A DNA stretch of 8,731 nt from AA29 sp041481445 (lineage in GTDB: Bacteria; Acidobacteriota; Vicinamibacteria; Fen-336). Below, piece after piece: positions 5,914 to 8,731 of this stretch (positions are counted from its first letter, which is position 1; each line of letters opens with the position of its first letter). The DNA lies in the NCBI GenBank assembly GCA_041481445.1, contig JBGPBV010000226.1, positions 1 to 8,731 of the forward strand. Direction: 5' to 3'. The notes beneath the pieces were generated by a model. It made no database searches and was not told the DNA's origin. It saw only the letters and a program-made list of their open reading frames with translations. Position numbers and translations under genes: made by a program.

Positions 5914-7587
5914 ATGACCATCGATCCCCGCGCCCACAGCCGTGTGCTCGTCGACGGCGCCGACCGCGCCGCCGCCCGCTCGTACTTCAAGGCCGTCGGC
6001 TTCACGGACAAGGACCTGGCCCGCCCCCTCGTGGGCGTCGCCCACTGCTGGATCGAGATCACGCCCTGCAACATCAACCATCGGGCGCTGGCGGAGAAGG
6101 TCAAGGAGGGGGTACGGGCGGCGGGGGGAACGCCGATCGAGTTCGGGAGCATCACCGTCACCGACGGCATGGCCATGGGCACGGAAGGCATGAAGGCCTC
6201 GCTGGTGAGCCGGGAGGTGATCGCCGACTCGGTCGAGCTGGTCGTGCGCGGGCACCTGCTCGACGCGTTCGTGGGGATCTCCGGTTGCGACAAGACGATC
6301 CCGGCCATGGTGATGGCCATGGCCCGCCTCGACCTGCCCAGCCTGATGCTCTACAGCGGGTCGATCCAGTACGGCTCCCATCGCGGCCGCAAGATCACGA
6401 TCCAGGACGTCTTCGAGGCCATCGGGGCCCACAACGCCGGCCGCATCGACGCGAAGGAGCTGCGCGAGATCGAGGACCACGCCTGCCCGGGCGCGGGGGC
6501 CTGCGGCGGCCAGTTCACCGCCAACACGATGGCCACGGCGTTCGAGATGCTGGGGGTCTCGCCCATGGGGGCGAGCGACGTGCCCGCCGTGGACGGCAAG
6601 AAGGCGGAGGTGGCGGTCGAGGCCGGCCGGCTGGTGATGAAGCTCCTGGAGAAGGACCTCCGGCCGCGCAAGATCATCACGCGGCGCTCGCTCCACAACG
6701 CGATCGCGGGGGTGATGGCCACCGGCGGCTCCACCAACGCCGTGCTGCATCTCCTGGCCGTGGCCCGGGAGGCCGGCGTCTCGCTCTCCATCGACGAGTT
6801 CGACCGCATCGGGCGCAAGACGCCGCTCCTGGCCGACCTCAAGCCGTGGGGGACGTTCACCGCGCCCGAGATGTACGAGGCGGGCGGCATGGCGGTGGTG
6901 GCCCGCCGCCTGCTCGAGGCCGGGATCCTCCACGGCAAGGAGATGACGGTGACCGGCCGCACCATCGGCGAGGAGGCGCTGGCCGTCCCCGAGACGCCGG
7001 GCCAGCGCGTGATCCGTCCCCTCGCCCAGCCGCTCAAGGGCTACGGCGGCATCGCCATCCTGCGCGGGAACCTGGCCCCCGAGGGCTGCGTGGCCAAGGT
7101 CTCGGGACAGACCCGCAGCGAGCATCGCGGGCCCGCGCTCGTGTTCGACCGCGAGGAGGACGCGTTCGCGGCGGTCAAGAAGGGGAAGGTCAAGCCGGGG
7201 CACGTGATCGTGATCCGCTGGGAAGGACCCAAGGGCGGCCCCGGCATGCGCGAGATGCTGCACGTGACGGGCGCGCTGCAGGGGGCCGGCCTCGGCGACT
7301 CCGTCGCCCTCATCACCGACGGCCGCTTCTCGGGCGCGACCCACGGCTTCATGATCGGCCACGTGGCGCCGGAGGCCGCGGAGAAGGGACCCATCGCGAT
7401 CCTGCGCAACGGCGACGTCGTCCGCATCGACGTCAAGAAGCGCCGCCTGGACGTCGAGCTCCCGGCCGCGGAGATCAAGCGCCGCCTGAAATCGGTCAAG
7501 GCCCCGCGCACGCGCTACCGGTCGGGCGCGCTGGCCAAGTACGCGCGCCTGGTCTCCTCCGCCTCCGACGGCGCGGTCACGAGCTGA
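5914..7587 (+). CDS. ilvD: Dihydroxy-acid dehydratase, short [2Fe-2S] type
   Basis: This IlvD/Edd-family enzyme dehydrates 2,3-dihydroxy-isovalerate and 2,3-dihydroxy-3-methylvalerate to the 2-keto acid precursors of valine, leucine and isoleucine, in the cytoplasm. At 557 residues it has the length of the short clade. The three cluster-ligand cysteines are Cys52 (TPCN), Cys125 (GCDKTIP) and Cys197 (GACGG); Lys127 is the likely carbamylated metal-binding lysine, Asp84 lies in VTDGMAMG, and Ser473 in GRFSGATHG is the likely catalytic base. GPKGGPGMREML (438-449) and GHVAPEA (482-488) are typical of true dihydroxy-acid dehydratases rather than phosphogluconate dehydratase. Some sugar-acid dehydratases share this fold, and the neighbouring xylose genes make that alternative worth recording, but the motifs favour branched-chain amino acid synthesis. 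The ATG at 5914 gives the normal N-terminus; its ribosome binding site is weak. No other ilv gene is adjacent. Confidence 0.94.
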   Translation: MTIDPRAHSRVLVDGADRAAARSYFKAVGFTDKDLARPLVGVAHCWIEITPCNINHRALAEKVKEGVRAAGGTPIEFGSITVTDGMAMGTEGMKASLVSREVIADSVELVVRGHLLDAFVGISGCDKTIPAMVMAMARLDLPSLMLYSGSIQYGSHRGRKITIQDVFEAIGAHNAGRIDAKELREIEDHACPGAGACGGQFTANTMATAFEMLGVSPMGASDVPAVDGKKAEVAVEAGRLVMKLLEKDLRPRKIITRRSLHNAIAGVMATGGSTNAVLHLLAVAREAGVSLSIDEFDRIGRKTPLLADLKPWGTFTAPEMYEAGGMAVVARRLLEAGILHGKEMTVTGRTIGEEALAVPETPGQRVIRPLAQPLKGYGGIAILRGNLAPEGCVAKVSGQTRSEHRGPALVFDREEDAFAAVKKGKVKPGHVIVIRWEGPKGGPGMREMLHVTGALQGAGLGDSVALITDGRFSGATHGFMIGHVAPEAAEKGPIAILRNGDVVRIDVKKRRLDVELPAAEIKRRLKSVKAPRTRYRSGALAKYARLVSSASDGAVTS

Positions 7588-7606
7588 CCGCCCCTCCGCC
7601 TCCGCC

Positions 7607-8731
7607 GTGCTGAGGTCCGCGCGCATCTCCGTGGCCGCCGTGTTCCTCGTCCACGGCATGATCGTCTCGAACTGGCTGGCCCGGATCCCCGCCGTCCAGG
7701 CCGACCTCGGGCTGCGGAGCGGCGTCCTCGGCCTGGCCCTCCTCGGCGCCTCCGGCGGCGCCTTCGCGGCCATCGTCGGCATCCCGCGCGTGCTCGTCCG
7801 GTTCGGCTCCGCGCGCGTCACCACCTGGTCGTCGTTCGCCCTCTGCGCGGTCCTGCCCCTGCCCGCCCTGTCCCGCGGCGCGCCCTCCCTCGCGGCCGCG
7901 CTCGTCGTCTACGGCGTGTGCGCGGGGGCGATGGACGTCGCCATGAACACCCAGGCCGTCGACGTCGAGCGCGCGTACCGGCGGCCGGTGATGGTCGCCT
8001 TCCACGCCCTCTTCAGCCTGGGCGGGATGATCGGCGCCGCCATGGGCGGCCTCGCCGCCGCGGGCGGGATCGCGCCCCTGCCGCACCTGATCACGGTGGC
8101 CGCCCTGCTCGCGGTCGCGACCGGCTTCGCCACCCGCCGCCTCCTGCCGGACGAGCCCGAGGCCCTGGCCCTGCCGAAGATGTCGCTCCGGTCGCTCCGC
8201 CCGCTGGTGGCCTTCGGGGTGATCTCGTTCTGCATCCTCTTCGGGGAGGGCGCGATGGCGGACTGGGGCGCGGTCTACCTCACCACCTACACCGGCCAGG
8301 GCACGGCCGCCGCCGGGTACGCCGTCTTCTCCCTGACGATGGCCACGGGACGGCTCGCCGGCGACTGGCTCCGCGTCCGCCTGGGATCCGTCAACCTCGT
8401 GCGCCTGGGCGGCGTCCTGGCCGCGCTCGGTCTGGGTCTCGGCCTGCTCGCGGGCGGAGTGGCGCCCGCCCTCGTGGGCTACGCCTGCGCGGGCGCGGGG
8501 TTCTCCACGATCTTCCCGATCGCCCTCTCCGCGGCCGGGCATCGCGCCTTTCCCGCCTCCCAGAACGGAGTCGCCACGGTCACCGGGATCGGCTACGTGG
8601 CCCTGGTGGCGGGCCCGCCCGTGATCGGCCTTCTCGCCGACCTCGTCACGCTGCGCGTGGCGCTGGGGGTGCCGGTCGTCCTCAGCGTGGTGGCGGCGCT
8701 GCTCGCGGGGTCGGTGCGCGACGCCGATGCC
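7607..8731 (+). CDS. YbjJ-like major facilitator transporter (3' end outside window)
   Basis: The frame is open from the GTG at 7607 to the window edge (375 codons, no stop) and encodes an inner-membrane protein with about twelve hydrophobic segments, so most of the transporter is present. SNWLARIPAVQ in the first segment, AGAMDVAMNTQAVDVE (106-121), FHALFSLGG (132-140) and especially GEGAMADWGAVYL (213-225) recall the YbjJ branch of the major facilitator superfamily, whose substrates are poorly defined. The start is uncertain: GTG 7607 keeps a basic N-terminus (VLRSARIS) before the first membrane segment. The in-frame GTG at 7631 would lose it, and the ATG at 7658 would cut into that segment. 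No Shine-Dalgarno precedes the GTG, and the gene lies 19 bases after the ilvD stop, so coupled translation in an ilvD operon is likely. The substrate cannot be told from sequence; a link to branched-chain metabolism or sugars would be guesswork. Confidence 0.88.
   Translation, partial: MLRSARISVAAVFLVHGMIVSNWLARIPAVQADLGLRSGVLGLALLGASGGAFAAIVGIPRVLVRFGSARVTTWSSFALCAVLPLPALSRGAPSLAAALVVYGVCAGAMDVAMNTQAVDVERAYRRPVMVAFHALFSLGGMIGAAMGGLAAAGGIAPLPHLITVAALLAVATGFATRRLLPDEPEALALPKMSLRSLRPLVAFGVISFCILFGEGAMADWGAVYLTTYTGQGTAAAGYAVFSLTMATGRLAGDWLRVRLGSVNLVRLGGVLAALGLGLGLLAGGVAPALVGYACAGAGFSTIFPIALSAAGHRAFPASQNGVATVTGIGYVALVAGPPVIGLLADLVTLRVALGVPVVLSVVAALLAGSVRDADA

Noticed and set aside
6285..7613. Second plus-strand frame inside ilvD
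   Set aside because: An out-of-frame shadow rich in Arg, Gly and Ala; the ilvD frame carries every catalytic motif.
5824..7824. Continuation of the receptor reading frame far upstream, which would give a giant fused protein
   Set aside because: The extension is antisense to ilvD, has shadow composition and no homology, and a signal-peptide-like start occurs at 5823.
7577..8542. Minus-strand frame opposite the transporter
   Set aside because: Repetitive charged and Gly-rich translation without any motif; the plus strand encodes a clear twelve-segment transporter.

Overview
The window is a very GC-rich (roughly 70% by eye), densely coded bacterial segment. Third codon positions are almost all G or C, so long spurious frames lie open opposite nearly every gene. 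A TonB-dependent outer-membrane receptor with a C-terminal aromatic residue shows a Gram-negative cell with an outer membrane. High GC, a Streptomyces-type (class I) xylose isomerase and a receptor next to a glycosidase would fit a soil bacterium such as a member of Acidobacteriota, but that placement is an inference.

Minus strand, 119-5823: three genes read leftward in the order TonB-dependent receptor (5823 to 3736), secreted GH3 glycosidase (3665 to 1323), xylose isomerase xylA (1288 to 119). The gaps are 70 and 34 bases, which fits one transcription unit. The products match three steps of xylo-oligosaccharide use: outer-membrane entry, trimming to xylose in the periplasm, and isomerisation of xylose to xylulose in the cytoplasm. 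No SusD homologue, inner-membrane sugar transporter, xylulokinase or sugar-responsive regulator is visible. They may lie left of the window or elsewhere.

Divergent region, 5824-5913: ninety bases separate the receptor gene from a rightward pair. It holds a perfect 6-bp inverted repeat with a 5-base spacer, enclosed by a direct repeat, and is the best candidate operator in the window.

Plus strand, 5914-8731: ilvD (dihydroxy-acid dehydratase, short [2Fe-2S] type) is followed 19 bases later by a YbjJ-like major facilitator transporter with a GTG start, which runs off the right edge.

Overall this looks like ordinary catabolic and biosynthetic gene content. I found no RNA genes, insertion sequences, CRISPR array or clearly novel system. 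The points most worth checking are the operator-like palindrome, the xylan-type operon assignment, and small repeats and hairpins in the gaps.
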